NCBI GenBank assembly: GCA_023412475.1
Contig: JAEYNR010000079.1
Coordinates: 62,001-126,000 of the forward strand
Source: Fibrobacterota bacterium
GTDB lineage: Bacteria; Fibrobacterota; Chitinivibrionia; Chitinivibrionales; Chitinispirillaceae
DNA: 64,000 bases
Reading direction: 5' to 3'
The notes under the pieces were generated by a model that made no database searches, was not told the origin of the DNA, and was given only the letters and a program-made list of their open reading frames with translations. A program made the translations under genes and the position numbers. Below, one piece after another: positions 52,625 through 61,664 of this stretch; within the stretch, counting starts at the first letter, position 1, and each line of letters starts with the position of its first letter.

Positions 52625-54160
52625 CTATTCTCTGCCAGGTGTTGGTGGAGCAACAATCCAGTTGTTTGGATCATCAGAGAACTGATTCAATTTTTTGCGT
52701 AACAAAGCCATGCCGATTCCATCTGCTTCATCGGGCCACAATTTGCCGTCTTCATATGCTACCACGTCAACAGCTTGATATGGTACCTTTACTTCTGCAT
52801 TGTCTGTGTTGGGCTTTAATGGTTCCAACAGCTTAATAGTATCGCTGCTATTTCTTAGTACTCCCTTCGCAGTATTAAAAATTCTGACCCCTGCCGGCAC
52901 ACTATAGTAAGTTCTGAATCCCTCCACTGAGATAGTGTCTGAGCTGATAACCATCAATTCACCACTTTCAATAGTAACTCCCTCGGGAAATGAAAAGCTA
53001 AAGCCCTTTATTTTCCAGGTATTGACCGGATGTCTAGGATCAAACAAGGGTACAGGCTGGTTGCTGATATTTTTAATTTCAATATACTCATCGCGCCCGT
53101 TCTGTGCATTGTACATGATTTCAGTAATCACGACTTTACCTATAGCAGGTTGAGAGTTGGCAGCTCCAAGAGTGTGAGAACTAAATGTAGTAAAACGCTC
53201 TTCGCCAGCACTATTAATAAAGCGTCCAAAAGTGACAGAGTTGTCAAGTGCCTCGAATGCAAAACCATGAGAGTATCCTTTTATTAAAGCATTTGTGGGG
53301 TTTGAAAATAGATAGACTTCTTCTCCATTTTCACTTAGGCCAAAAGGAGATGGTAAATCCTGATTATTGAACTGGGTTTGATAAAATACCAGATATTCAC
53401 CGGCTTTGATATTAGTTGCATCAGGGATACGGTATTTGTACGGAGAGTCTCTTGAATCTGTCAGATACCATCCACTGATATCAACTGGGAAGTTGTTTGG
53501 ATTATATAACTCTATAGCATCTTCAAAGGGAGGATCGGTGTGGGGCATGATTTCATTGACGAAGACAGGCCCGGGATCCATGACTCCTGGAGAGCCATTT
53601 ATTTTAAAGGAGAGTCGCCACTGTGAAGGCAGAGAGAAGTTGGTGTTTTCATCCGTAGAGATTGGAACTAAAGAATAACCCCTGCCATCTGCTGCTGGTG
53701 GCCATGGATTCTGATCATCATATTCAATGACCAGAAATTCTCTACTAACACTTAAGTCCTTTAAAGCCAGCCGTTCACCAGAATTCTTAAGGTTGCTGGT
53801 GTACTGGCCATAGGGTTCGAATTTATAATGTTTGATGAATTCATCTTTATTCGAAGCAAGCACCAGGAATTGACCGGGGTTGATGAAAGCATCATCGCTG
53901 AATCGATAACTGACTCCATCGCTGATAGAAACATTGGAAAGAGAGATTTGCTCTTTCCCCCGATTATACAGCTCAATAAACTCTAATGCATCTGACAGGG
54001 AATCTGAAGTCGGGTTATAATGAATTTCTGTGATAATCAGATTAGATAAAGAAGCCCTTGCTGGAGTATCCTCTGGAGGATTAATCAGGGCACACCCAAT
54101 CAGCAGACCCGAGGAGGCAATAAGAAAGGAAAGCTTCATTATAGATAAATTTATTCTCAT
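52625..54160 (-). CDS. Lipoprotein with three lamin-tail domains (LTD)
   Basis: 511 residues. Signal ending LLIGC with Cys23 lipidated. Three lamin-tail-like beta-sandwiches follow: about 38-150 (LIITEIHYNPTSDS, EFIELYNRG), 190-300 (FVNEIMPHTDPPFEDAIELY) and 335-480 (VVITEIMYNAQNGRDEYIEIK). Bacterial LTDs occur in surface and DNA/phosphate-linked proteins and often stand near CotH kinases. The start overlaps the stop of the polymerase gene by four bases. It probably sits at the outer membrane or periplasm and binds something made or exported by the operon; no catalytic residues are visible. Confidence 0.85.
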   Translation of the reverse strand: MRINLSIMKLSFLIASSGLLIGCALINPPEDTPARASLSNLIITEIHYNPTSDSLSDALEFIELYNRGKEQISLSNVSISDGVSYRFSDDAFINPGQFLVLASNKDEFIKHYKFEPYGQYTSNLKNSGERLALKDLSVSREFLVIEYDDQNPWPPAADGRGYSLVPISTDENTNFSLPSQWRLSFKINGSPGVMDPGPVFVNEIMPHTDPPFEDAIELYNPNNFPVDISGWYLTDSRDSPYKYRIPDATNIKAGEYLVFYQTQFNNQDLPSPFGLSENGEEVYLFSNPTNALIKGYSHGFAFEALDNSVTFGRFINSAGEERFTTFSSHTLGAANSQPAIGKVVITEIMYNAQNGRDEYIEIKNISNQPVPLFDPRHPVNTWKIKGFSFSFPEGVTIESGELMVISSDTISVEGFRTYYSVPAGVRIFNTAKGVLRNSSDTIKLLEPLKPNTDNAEVKVPYQAVDVVAYEDGKLWPDEADGIGMALLRKKLNQFSDDPNNWIVAPPTPGRE

Positions 54161-55029
54161 TCATCCTCCGGAAAGAAGTCCTCAAAGACAGTGGATTTAC
54201 TTCTGTTAAACAGTCCATCTGTCGAATAACGTGAGAAAACACCTCTTAAGCAGGTGGAGAACTTGGAAAATCCTGTCCTCTGTAAATTAAAAGCCCTGAC
54301 CAGATCGATCATCCATAGTGGTACAAATGAGGTGTAGCACTTCAATTCGAGGATCGCATAACTGCAGTTGTCATTACCCATTGCTAAATCACAGGGAATC
54401 ATAGCATCTTCAACCGGTAAAGGCGAATAGTCACTTTGTGCTTTATAGCGTAAGTTGATATCAAAGGTTACCCGTGCGTATTCATCGTAATTGGAGAAGA
54501 ATGCCTGGCGTCGGTATTGTACCAGTACAACGGGCTGAGCATTATACTTGAATGCAGTGTGATAGAAAAGATCTCTGTGTTTGGTATTTTTAGGATCTTC
54601 AAGTGGTGGTAGTTGATCTTTTGAGGCATAAAAGTATCTCTCGAATTCGGGATCATCGATTCTCGCACGGGTCTTCCTTACAATATCACCTATGCGCTGC
54701 TTTATCTCGAAAAAATAGGGCAAGGTGGGGTTGTCACCATAGCATCTAATGCGCATGTTAAAGCGTTTCTCCGCTTTCAGCATTCGTTTACGCAGAAAAA
54801 GAAAGTCCGGTGTATCAAAATACAGACTGTTGATTTTGTAGTATTTATCAGGTGAAAGAGCAGAATATTTGTCGTATGAGCAATAGGGAAGTATGAATTG
54901 GATTATAGGCTCGACCAACTGGATCGGGATGGTATACTTGGATTCAAATCTATCAAGCAGAGCGGGTGTTGTTACAGTCGAAACAGCAGGACTTTTCCTG
55001 ATTCTGGTTTCCAGCTCAACATTTGTCAT
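54157..55029 (-). CDS. VTC-domain polyphosphate polymerase
   Basis: 290 residues, a bare VTC catalytic domain. Positively charged tunnel residues are all visible: Arg27, Glu29 and Lys31 (RFESKY), Arg93 and Arg95 (MRIRCYGD), Glu108 and Lys110 (FEIKQR), Arg173/Arg174 (YRRQAFF), Arg186, Glu228/Lys230 (ILELKCY) and Lys256 (GFSKFS). Yeast Vtc4 uses the same set to turn ATP into polyphosphate. No SPX domain and no membrane segment are fused; the DUF4956 protein in the operon may supply the membrane part. ATGA overlaps join it to the TolC-like gene upstream and the lipoprotein gene downstream. Confidence 0.9.
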   Translation of the reverse strand: MTNVELETRIRKSPAVSTVTTPALLDRFESKYTIPIQLVEPIIQFILPYCSYDKYSALSPDKYYKINSLYFDTPDFLFLRKRMLKAEKRFNMRIRCYGDNPTLPYFFEIKQRIGDIVRKTRARIDDPEFERYFYASKDQLPPLEDPKNTKHRDLFYHTAFKYNAQPVVLVQYRRQAFFSNYDEYARVTFDINLRYKAQSDYSPLPVEDAMIPCDLAMGNDNCSYAILELKCYTSFVPLWMIDLVRAFNLQRTGFSKFSTCLRGVFSRYSTDGLFNRSKSTVFEDFFPEDE

Positions 55030-56312
55030 TCAATAATCTCCATGTCTTCTGAGAGGTAGTTGCGCATTGGTGAGGCGGAAAGTAATCCTGCATTATCAAT
55101 AACAAACAGGTAATTGCGCATTATACCATGTTTAATCCAAGTCATATCGATCTGGTTTTTAAGAATGTTTTCTTTGATATCCAGCAGGATAAGAGGATCG
55201 ATTCCCTCTATCTGCAGGAATTTTTTCAGTGACGCTTCGGCATCCACCTCATTAACTCTTGCAGATAAATACCTGTATTGAGCAATAAGCTGTTGCAGAT
55301 CAGCCAGATCTTTTCGAACCTTTTCGCCTAATTCTTCCTTAACCTGTTCATAGTTTTCAGCTTCAGAAAGAAGATCAGCCTTGAATTTATTAAGTTGATG
55401 ACTGGCCAGAGTCAGATTGGGGATTCGAAAGTTAAGCTCTACAGCAAAAGCATTATTCAGATTGTAGTCTTTACCCTGATATTTTCGATCATATTCATCT
55501 ACTCTGTCCCCATTATCATAAAGGAAACTTAAAGCGTCAAAAACCTTGTGTGATTCAGCTTTCTCCATTTTGAACCGGGACTTTGCCAGATCAGTTCTGG
55601 TGCGATATAGTTTGATTGCTGCATTATTAGTATCAAGGGAAAATCTGGTGGTTTCTATGCGGTTCATGATAGTCTTGATACAGACCAGATCAGAAGTATC
55701 AAATCCGATAAAGGAGGTGTCGTTAAGGTAAATGCTTGCTCTCTGTTCAAGAACTGTGATGTATTTGTCTATTTCAAAACTGAAAACCGCCTCTTTTGAC
55801 ATGTCTTTTTCTTCTTTAATAAGCTTCTCAAGCTGAAAGTCTTCACTGTATGACAACTTTTCCATTACTTTGATGCGGTCATCATACAAAGTAAGAAGAT
55901 CCTTATAAAGAACCTTGAGTGCCTTCTGTTCCAGCAAATCGATAATGTTGAGATATCTGTTATAAATGGCAAAATTGAGCAGATACTGTCTTTTTGCCTT
56001 TTTATTGCATATCAAAGCATCATTGTACCGGTTTCCGGTTCTTGTTTCCTGAATACCTCTGGGAGAGATTTTTACTGAATATCTGAAATCGACATCATTA
56101 AATCCGGTGTTTCTTATTTCAAACTCTATATCATCTATGCCAGGAATTCCCGGATATGATTTCTTGACTGCGGCATTTTTATCATCCTGAGACTTGACTA
56201 CAGGATCAACATGTGCAGATAAAATAAACTGTTTAATAGTTACCAGCTCAGAAGCCACTGAAGCAGTCGATAATGTCAAAAGTACTACAATAAACCGGAT
56301 TGCTTTCTTCAT
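55026..56312 (-). CDS. TolC-like helical periplasmic/outer-membrane protein, divergent
   Basis: 428 residues with a signal peptide (IVVLLTLSTASVASE). The body is long alternating helices, for example KLIKEEKDMSKEAVFSFEIDK and KFKADLLSEAENYEQVKEEL, with a short beta stretch FAVELNFRIPNLTLAS between them. This arrangement (two long coiled-coil halves each ended by a strand pair) is that of outer-membrane factors, though the family motif is weak. Its 4-base overlap with the adaptor gene supports a channel role in a tripartite exporter. A periplasmic coiled-coil partner that is not a channel is the alternative. Confidence 0.62.
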   Translation of the reverse strand: MKKAIRFIVVLLTLSTASVASELVTIKQFILSAHVDPVVKSQDDKNAAVKKSYPGIPGIDDIEFEIRNTGFNDVDFRYSVKISPRGIQETRTGNRYNDALICNKKAKRQYLLNFAIYNRYLNIIDLLEQKALKVLYKDLLTLYDDRIKVMEKLSYSEDFQLEKLIKEEKDMSKEAVFSFEIDKYITVLEQRASIYLNDTSFIGFDTSDLVCIKTIMNRIETTRFSLDTNNAAIKLYRTRTDLAKSRFKMEKAESHKVFDALSFLYDNGDRVDEYDRKYQGKDYNLNNAFAVELNFRIPNLTLASHQLNKFKADLLSEAENYEQVKEELGEKVRKDLADLQQLIAQYRYLSARVNEVDAEASLKKFLQIEGIDPLILLDIKENILKNQIDMTWIKHGIMRNYLFVIDNAGLLSASPMRNYLSEDMEIIE

Positions 56313-58273
56313 AATGACCTCTTCAAAGTAGTAAATTGTGAGAGCTTATCCGAGCCGTTATCAAAGGTGATAAGGAAAGTTTGATTATTGAAAGTGATGC
56401 CTTCAGGTTTTAATGAATGATAATTTTCAAGAACCTTAAGTTGATTACCCTCTGTTAAAACCCACAGACGTCCTGAAGCTACTTCTATATCATTACTGAA
56501 AATAGTGGCAGTAGATAAAATGTAGAGATTGTTGTTATCAAACTGAATATCTGAAATCTGATAGATAAGACCAGAACTGTCGTCTTTGAGGTGCAGAAGT
56601 TTCCACAGACTGACATCTGCGGCATTGATAGTACCTTTTTCAAAGATTGATTTAACATTTCTAATCCGTAAAATTGCAGAGCTGTCATTAACCAGCGGCT
56701 CTTTAAAGCTGAAAAGGAGACTGCTGTCTTTAAAGGCGACTCCTTCTATATCAGGGGTACGCTTAACCAAATCAACCTTTATGAGATCTGTCCAGTTTGC
56801 TTTATGGTCGGCTTTTTTTGCAGCTTCAGCTAATGCATCAATGAGTTTAATTTCACCTGCGAGGGAAAACTCCTCCCCACTTCTTTTCAGACGCACCAGT
56901 CTTTTTCTTTTATCTGGAAGTTTTCCTTTTTTTGTAGGATTTTGAGAACTGACTATGTAGATGTAACCTTCATCTCCTGCTGTAATCGCTTCCAGGTCAC
57001 TGATTTTTCCTAAACCTTCAATTTGTATTTCCCGGCTTAATACTCCATTGGAATCCATTAGAAAGAGATTTGAAGATTCATCACTGATTACACAGTATTT
57101 CCCAATATCCGGAAGATATAGCACACCTGATGCCTCAATGCCAAACGAAGATACTGTGTCGTTAAACCAGGAGATATTTCGTATGGCTGGCAAGAATGCA
57201 GATTTTGTGGTGTCTTGACATGTAGCGGCATGAATGGAAGAAGAAAAACCCAGTCGCTCCTTAAGGCCTCTGCCGGCTCTGTTTTCACTAGAGATGCGCA
57301 CTTTCTCACCAAGGAGGAAACTGTTGTTTGGGGGAAGTTTAATAGTAACTTCACGACCCCACATCAGAAAATCCTGGACAGCTCTGAGCCTTATAGGATA
57401 TTCTACAATGCGAGTTCCTACACCGATAACTTCTCCCTGGATCACGTTTTTCTTATCGGTAATTGAGTGGACCATGACTTTCTGTCCCAAGGCGACTGAA
57501 GTATATATGTTCTCGTGAATGTATCCCAGAACAAATGAGGGCGATTTAGAATGCAAAGTGGCAATAGAATCGAAAGCAGGTACCATTTCGCCTTTCTTAT
57601 AATGAATTGCCCCGATGATTCCATCATTTGGTGCAATAATGAATAGTTTTTGTTTCAGCTCGTTATATAAGCGGAGCTGGTCCTGATACTGTTTGAGCAT
57701 CTCCTGCAAAGGGTCTACACCAAAAGAGATTTGACTTTGAAGATTCTCATCAATAATTGTATTTGATTTATTTATGCGGGATAGTTCTTTTTTAAGATTC
57801 TGGATCCGGATCAAAGTGGGATTGCTGTCACTGGTGCCATGATTTTCTGTGTTAATGCTTCGAAGCTGTTTCATAAGTTTACGGTTAATTTCATATTGAG
57901 ATTGGAGCTGCTGGAGTTCCGAAAGTATCTCTATGAATCTTGCTTCATTCTCAGTTTTTATCTGGCGGATTTCCGATTTGGACAGGTTTGCCTGAGTCTT
58001 GCTGCGAGTCACCATCTCGCTAATCAGATGGCTGTATTCGCTAATCTTAAGATCAATTTCGGGGCTCCGCATCTCCATCAAGGTATCTCCGGCCTTGATC
58101 GATTGTCCCGGAGTTACACGCATATCTCTTATTTCAACACCGAACTCAGAATTGATAACCATCTCTTTGGTCTCAGCTATGCCGTAAAAGTTGGTAGATT
58201 CACGACGGATATTGATCGTCACTATGGTCAGTGCAACAACCAGACAGATACATACTGTGTAAAATATTTTCAT
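56309..58273 (-). CDS. HlyD-type membrane fusion protein with C-terminal DUF3616-like beta-propeller
   Basis: 654 residues. A single N-terminal anchor (MKIFYTVCICLVVALTIVTI) is followed by a lipoyl half (VEIRDMRVTPGQSIKAGDTL), a long coiled-coil (about 75-205), the second lipoyl half (IIAPNDGIIGAIHYKKGEMV) and a barrel domain to about 335. The last 290 residues are a propeller: ASGVLYLPDIGKYCVISDES, ISDLEAITAGDEGYIYIVSS, TPDIEGVAFKDSSLLFSF and LKPEGITFNNQTFLITFDNG are the repeated blades of DUF3616/SdiA-regulated (phytase-like) proteins. A membrane-fusion adaptor ending in such a domain is unusual. It is the likely bridge between inner-membrane parts and the TolC-like protein. Confidence 0.83.
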   Translation of the reverse strand: MKIFYTVCICLVVALTIVTINIRRESTNFYGIAETKEMVINSEFGVEIRDMRVTPGQSIKAGDTLMEMRSPEIDLKISEYSHLISEMVTRSKTQANLSKSEIRQIKTENEARFIEILSELQQLQSQYEINRKLMKQLRSINTENHGTSDSNPTLIRIQNLKKELSRINKSNTIIDENLQSQISFGVDPLQEMLKQYQDQLRLYNELKQKLFIIAPNDGIIGAIHYKKGEMVPAFDSIATLHSKSPSFVLGYIHENIYTSVALGQKVMVHSITDKKNVIQGEVIGVGTRIVEYPIRLRAVQDFLMWGREVTIKLPPNNSFLLGEKVRISSENRAGRGLKERLGFSSSIHAATCQDTTKSAFLPAIRNISWFNDTVSSFGIEASGVLYLPDIGKYCVISDESSNLFLMDSNGVLSREIQIEGLGKISDLEAITAGDEGYIYIVSSQNPTKKGKLPDKRKRLVRLKRSGEEFSLAGEIKLIDALAEAAKKADHKANWTDLIKVDLVKRTPDIEGVAFKDSSLLFSFKEPLVNDSSAILRIRNVKSIFEKGTINAADVSLWKLLHLKDDSSGLIYQISDIQFDNNNLYILSTATIFSNDIEVASGRLWVLTEGNQLKVLENYHSLKPEGITFNNQTFLITFDNGSDKLSQFTTLKRSL

Positions 58274-58329
58274 AATTTATATCTCGATTCCATAAATTGG
58301 TTCTTAAGATGTGGTTTACTCATGCCCTG

Positions 58330-59013
58330 TTACAATTCGACAGTCGTTTCCTGCAGAAGAAGGTTAACATCTTTAATTGTGTCCAATTTGCGGATGTCCA
58401 ATATGAAATTTTCTTTTGCTTTAGAATTCCTCAACTTGACATGATAAGCATAATCGAGCCTTTCACCCTGAGCCAGCTCTCTAAGACTTATCAGAGCAAA
58501 ATTCTTACAGTGGTTTTTCATGATCTTTTCCAGATTTATCTGATTGCCTTCTACATTTTCCAGATTAAACCTGAGCATTCCGTCAAAGTGGCGTTTCTGA
58601 CCAAACGGGGAAAAGTATAACACAGTTGCTGCTCCACAAAATCCCAAAGTTCCCACAATGGCAATTCCGTAACCAAAAACTCCGCAGGAGATTCCTGCTG
58701 CCACTGCCGAAAACATGAAAATTATGTCTCTGGGGTCTTTAAAAACAGTTCTGAAGCGGATTATTGCCAATGCTCCCAGGATACCTAAGCCCCTTACCGG
58801 ATTGTCTCCCATTGCCTGCATAATAGTTCCGGCGACTATTGAAACCAGAATAATTGCCTGGACAAAATTCCGGGAGTAAGAAAGTCCGCAATAAGTTTTT
58901 TCGTATGTCAAAGCAATCAAGGAAGACAGCAGAAAGGAAACCATCACAGTATAGATAATACTGATAATCGATGGATTAGTGGCTGTCGTCTGAAGAGTTA
59001 AAAAATCCAGCAT
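58330..59013 (-). CDS. DUF4956-family inner-membrane protein
   Basis: 227 residues with about four membrane segments in the first 140 residues; the motif NPVRGLGILGALAIIRFRTVFKDPRD is the DUF4956 signature. The C-terminal 85 residues are soluble. AAGGAGC precedes the ATG. DUF4956 genes are repeatedly found beside VTC-domain polymerase genes in other bacteria, and their membrane part is thought to serve polyphosphate synthesis or transport. It is the first gene of the six-gene operon, 56 bases before the adaptor gene. Confidence 0.9.
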   Translation of the reverse strand: MLDFLTLQTTATNPSIISIIYTVMVSFLLSSLIALTYEKTYCGLSYSRNFVQAIILVSIVAGTIMQAMGDNPVRGLGILGALAIIRFRTVFKDPRDIIFMFSAVAAGISCGVFGYGIAIVGTLGFCGAATVLYFSPFGQKRHFDGMLRFNLENVEGNQINLEKIMKNHCKNFALISLRELAQGERLDYAYHVKLRNSKAKENFILDIRKLDTIKDVNLLLQETTVEL

Positions 59014-59781
59014 AGTAAAGTTGCTCCTTGTTTTATGCGCAAAAACTAAGTTACAGAGTTGAATTTACATGTGTGATGTAAAGAAAAAGTTCTGATGGCT
59101 GGTCCGATTTGAGTATCACCCTTACTTCCCTTTAAACTCGGTTCCGGAAGTGCTTTAACCGCTAAAATTAAATGCCCCAATCTTAACCAAGAAAACAACC
59201 TCAGTGACCCTTTCCGTAGATATTTCCAATAAATCCTTTTTTCTGCTGAGGGCGTTTATTCAGAAATAGTATTGATAATAGCTCATATTTAAAGCTGGTT
59301 CATTACTAACCAGTCCCATGGCAAAGCTGCCTGGTTCTGGTAATATAAAAGTTTAATGATTCTCTCACAAATAACTATTCAAAAAAATATGACCCTTTCT
59401 GCATCCATAAATATGGTTATTCCACATTTAACAAAAAAGTACATCATTTTTAATCTGCCTATTTGCCGACGAAAAAACCAATGTCCTGTTTTCAGGCAAA
59501 TAGTATAAAATTATATAATCCACTCTCGTTTTTAAAAAAAACACACCGATCTGGAACTGTTGGTTAACAAAACTCTATTGCCATTAGATGATAAGACTTT
59601 TTATAATGTTCATAAATTTTTTATATAAAGATCCTATGAAAAAAGATGCCATTGGATCACTTATTTCGTTTTTACCAGCCTTTTTTCTTAGCCTCGGTTA
59701 GCAGAAAGTATTTTGGACTCTTCATGTTTCAAGTTTTCGGGGCTAACTCATCTATTAATGAGTTTGAAGTGCATAAAAAAA
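59014..59781. other. Gene-free AT-rich region between divergent genes
   Basis: Contains the promoters for the six-gene operon (leftward) and the WalJ-like gene (rightward). A short stem AACCAG/CTGGTT lies at about 59308-59336. I looked for a known riboswitch and found none. No coding frame is recognised. Confidence 0.45.
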
Positions 59782-60594
59782 ATGAAAATTTCCATACTCA
59801 GGAGCGGTTCCAGCGGGAACTGTACCCTTATTCAGCACAATGGTTGTAGAATCCTTATCGATGCAGGAATGAGTCAGAAAAGGGTTAAAGAGGTCCTGGA
59901 GGAAGTGGATCTGGATCCCTCCAAAATTTCGGCAATCGTTGTAACTCATATGCATTCAGACCATTGTAACTACTCCACTCTTCAAATATGCCGAAAGTTT
60001 GGCATAGAGCTTTTTGTTCATCAAAAAAATGTTGCTCCACTGCGATCTGTTCTGCAAAAGGGCAGATGCTGCGATGATCTGAAAGTCAGAACATTTAACG
60101 ATCTGCCGTTTCAGATAGGAACAATGGTACTCAAGCCTTTTGATATCTCACATGATGCTTATGTAGTGACATCGGGCTTTAACGTCTCTCCGGAATCTTC
60201 TGATGAAATCTATCTCTCCTATGCGGCTGATCTGGGAGTTTTTCCTGATAACCTGATATGTCATTTTCAAAATTCAAAAACAATAGTATTAGAATCTAAT
60301 CATGACAGCGATCTTTTGTGGGAAAATCCACGCAGACCATATATTCATAAAAAAAGGGTAGCTGGTGAAAAGGGACATCTTTCAAACATACAATCTGCTG
60401 ATGCTCTGATAAAAATTGCAAAGATCTCGGCCAGAATGCCTGATAATGTGATTCTCTGTCATCTCAGTAAGGATCATAATACGCCGCAATTAGCTCTTGA
60501 CTGTGTGGGGGCAAGACTTGAGGAGCAAAACATAAAACTTGCGCTTCATATTGCCCAAAGAGATCAAAGAACTCCGTTTTTTGAGATCATATAG
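59782..60594 (+). CDS. MBL-fold metallo-hydrolase, YycJ/WalJ-like
   Basis: About 270 residues from ATG 59782, where the fold begins (MKISILRSGSSGNCTLI). Metal motif THMHSDHC, later histidine segment FDISHDAYVV and LESNHD give the metallo-beta-lactamase ligands. The order and the opening RSGSSGNC are typical of YycJ/WalJ, an exonuclease-like protein linked to the cell-wall/replication WalKR system in Firmicutes and widely conserved. A longer frame from 59713 has no good start. The ribosome binding site is poor. Confidence 0.83.
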   Translation: MKISILRSGSSGNCTLIQHNGCRILIDAGMSQKRVKEVLEEVDLDPSKISAIVVTHMHSDHCNYSTLQICRKFGIELFVHQKNVAPLRSVLQKGRCCDDLKVRTFNDLPFQIGTMVLKPFDISHDAYVVTSGFNVSPESSDEIYLSYAADLGVFPDNLICHFQNSKTIVLESNHDSDLLWENPRRPYIHKKRVAGEKGHLSNIQSADALIKIAKISARMPDNVILCHLSKDHNTPQLALDCVGARLEEQNIKLALHIAQRDQRTPFFEII

Positions 60595-60610
60595 CCTCTT
60601 AAAATATCAA

Positions 60611-61432
60611 TTAACGCATGTATCCCTTTTTCATCAAGGCCCATTCTCTGGCTATCGCATCCTCATCATTTGACCAGAATGACACTTTACTGGCTACCGC
60701 CTTTACTTTGTCCAGAGCATTACTCATAGCGATTCCCATACCCGCAGTCTCAAGCATTGGGATGTCATTTTCGGCATCACCAAAAGCTATGGTTTGAGTT
60801 AAATCCAGACCATGGGCCTGGGCTAGAATCTTAAGACCAGTACCTTTGTTTGCCAAAGGATTAAGAAATTCCAGATAATGATCCCAGGTTCTGCAAATAT
60901 ATACGGAATCTTTCCATAAACTTCTGAAATAAGCTTCCTGTTTATCTATTTCAGTTGAGTCTCCCACAAATAGAATCTTTGATGGCTCACAGTCTGAAAA
61001 CTGGTCAAATGTTTCCAGAAAGACCTGTTCAGTAGAAGTTTGTTGATAGTAGAGGTCGATCCAGGGCCGGTTTTCAGGCTTCTTTAACGTATAGAGTTTG
61101 TCGTTAATATAATAATTTAAAGCGAAATTCTGGTTTTGAGCATAGCTGAGAAGAAAATTGGCATATCTGGCATCTAATGGAGCCTCAAAGATCAATTGAG
61201 AGCTTAGATCATTACTCTTGTAAATCGCTGCTCCGTTTAAAGTAAGCATAGAAATTTCCAGACCCTCGCTGCAATACTTACGCATGCTGCTTCCCAACCT
61301 CCCTGAGGCAAATGCAACGACAGCACCACTCTCATGAATCTCTTTGAGGGCCTGCAAATTAGCATTGCTGACATTTTTAGCCGAATCTAAAAGCGTTCCA
61401 TCAAGATCAAATGCAAAGAGTCTGGGAAACAT
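60611..61432 (-). CDS. Cof-type HAD-IIB phosphatase
   Basis: About 273 residues from ATG 61432 (AGCAGG upstream). Motif I FAFDLDGTLLDS with nucleophile Asp9 and Asp11, motif II SGRLGSS, and motif IV IAFGDAENDIPMLETAG mark a HAD-IIB (Cof) hydrolase with a C2B cap. These enzymes dephosphorylate sugar phosphates, pyridoxal phosphate or flavin mononucleotide. Converges with the WalJ-like gene, 16 bases apart. The specific substrate cannot be told. Confidence 0.9.
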   Translation of the reverse strand: MFPRLFAFDLDGTLLDSAKNVSNANLQALKEIHESGAVVAFASGRLGSSMRKYCSEGLEISMLTLNGAAIYKSNDLSSQLIFEAPLDARYANFLLSYAQNQNFALNYYINDKLYTLKKPENRPWIDLYYQQTSTEQVFLETFDQFSDCEPSKILFVGDSTEIDKQEAYFRSLWKDSVYICRTWDHYLEFLNPLANKGTGLKILAQAHGLDLTQTIAFGDAENDIPMLETAGMGIAMSNALDKVKAVASKVSFWSNDEDAIAREWALMKKGYMR

Positions 61433-61664
61433 AAAACCTGCTTTCCTATTTTTTAAGCTAAAAAATAATATCAAAAATAGTCTATTTCCTGCCTTCTCAA
61501 GGACACTTTAAGAAACCATCAGCTTTAAAATTCAATTAAGCCAATGATGCTTCTTTTCTGAGTCTGTAATCTAATCCTTTTTTTGAAGATTACATCAATG
61601 ATATTATTTTTAACCAGAGTATCAGAAATCTGATTGCCACAGACCATTTTTCCGGAGGGCACTA

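Noticed and set aside
59308..59340. GGCAAAGC-like words suggestive of a cyclic-di-GMP (GEMM) riboswitch
   Set aside because: The second conserved block (GGGACGCAAAGCC type) is absent and the sequence does not sit directly before a gene with a likely link.
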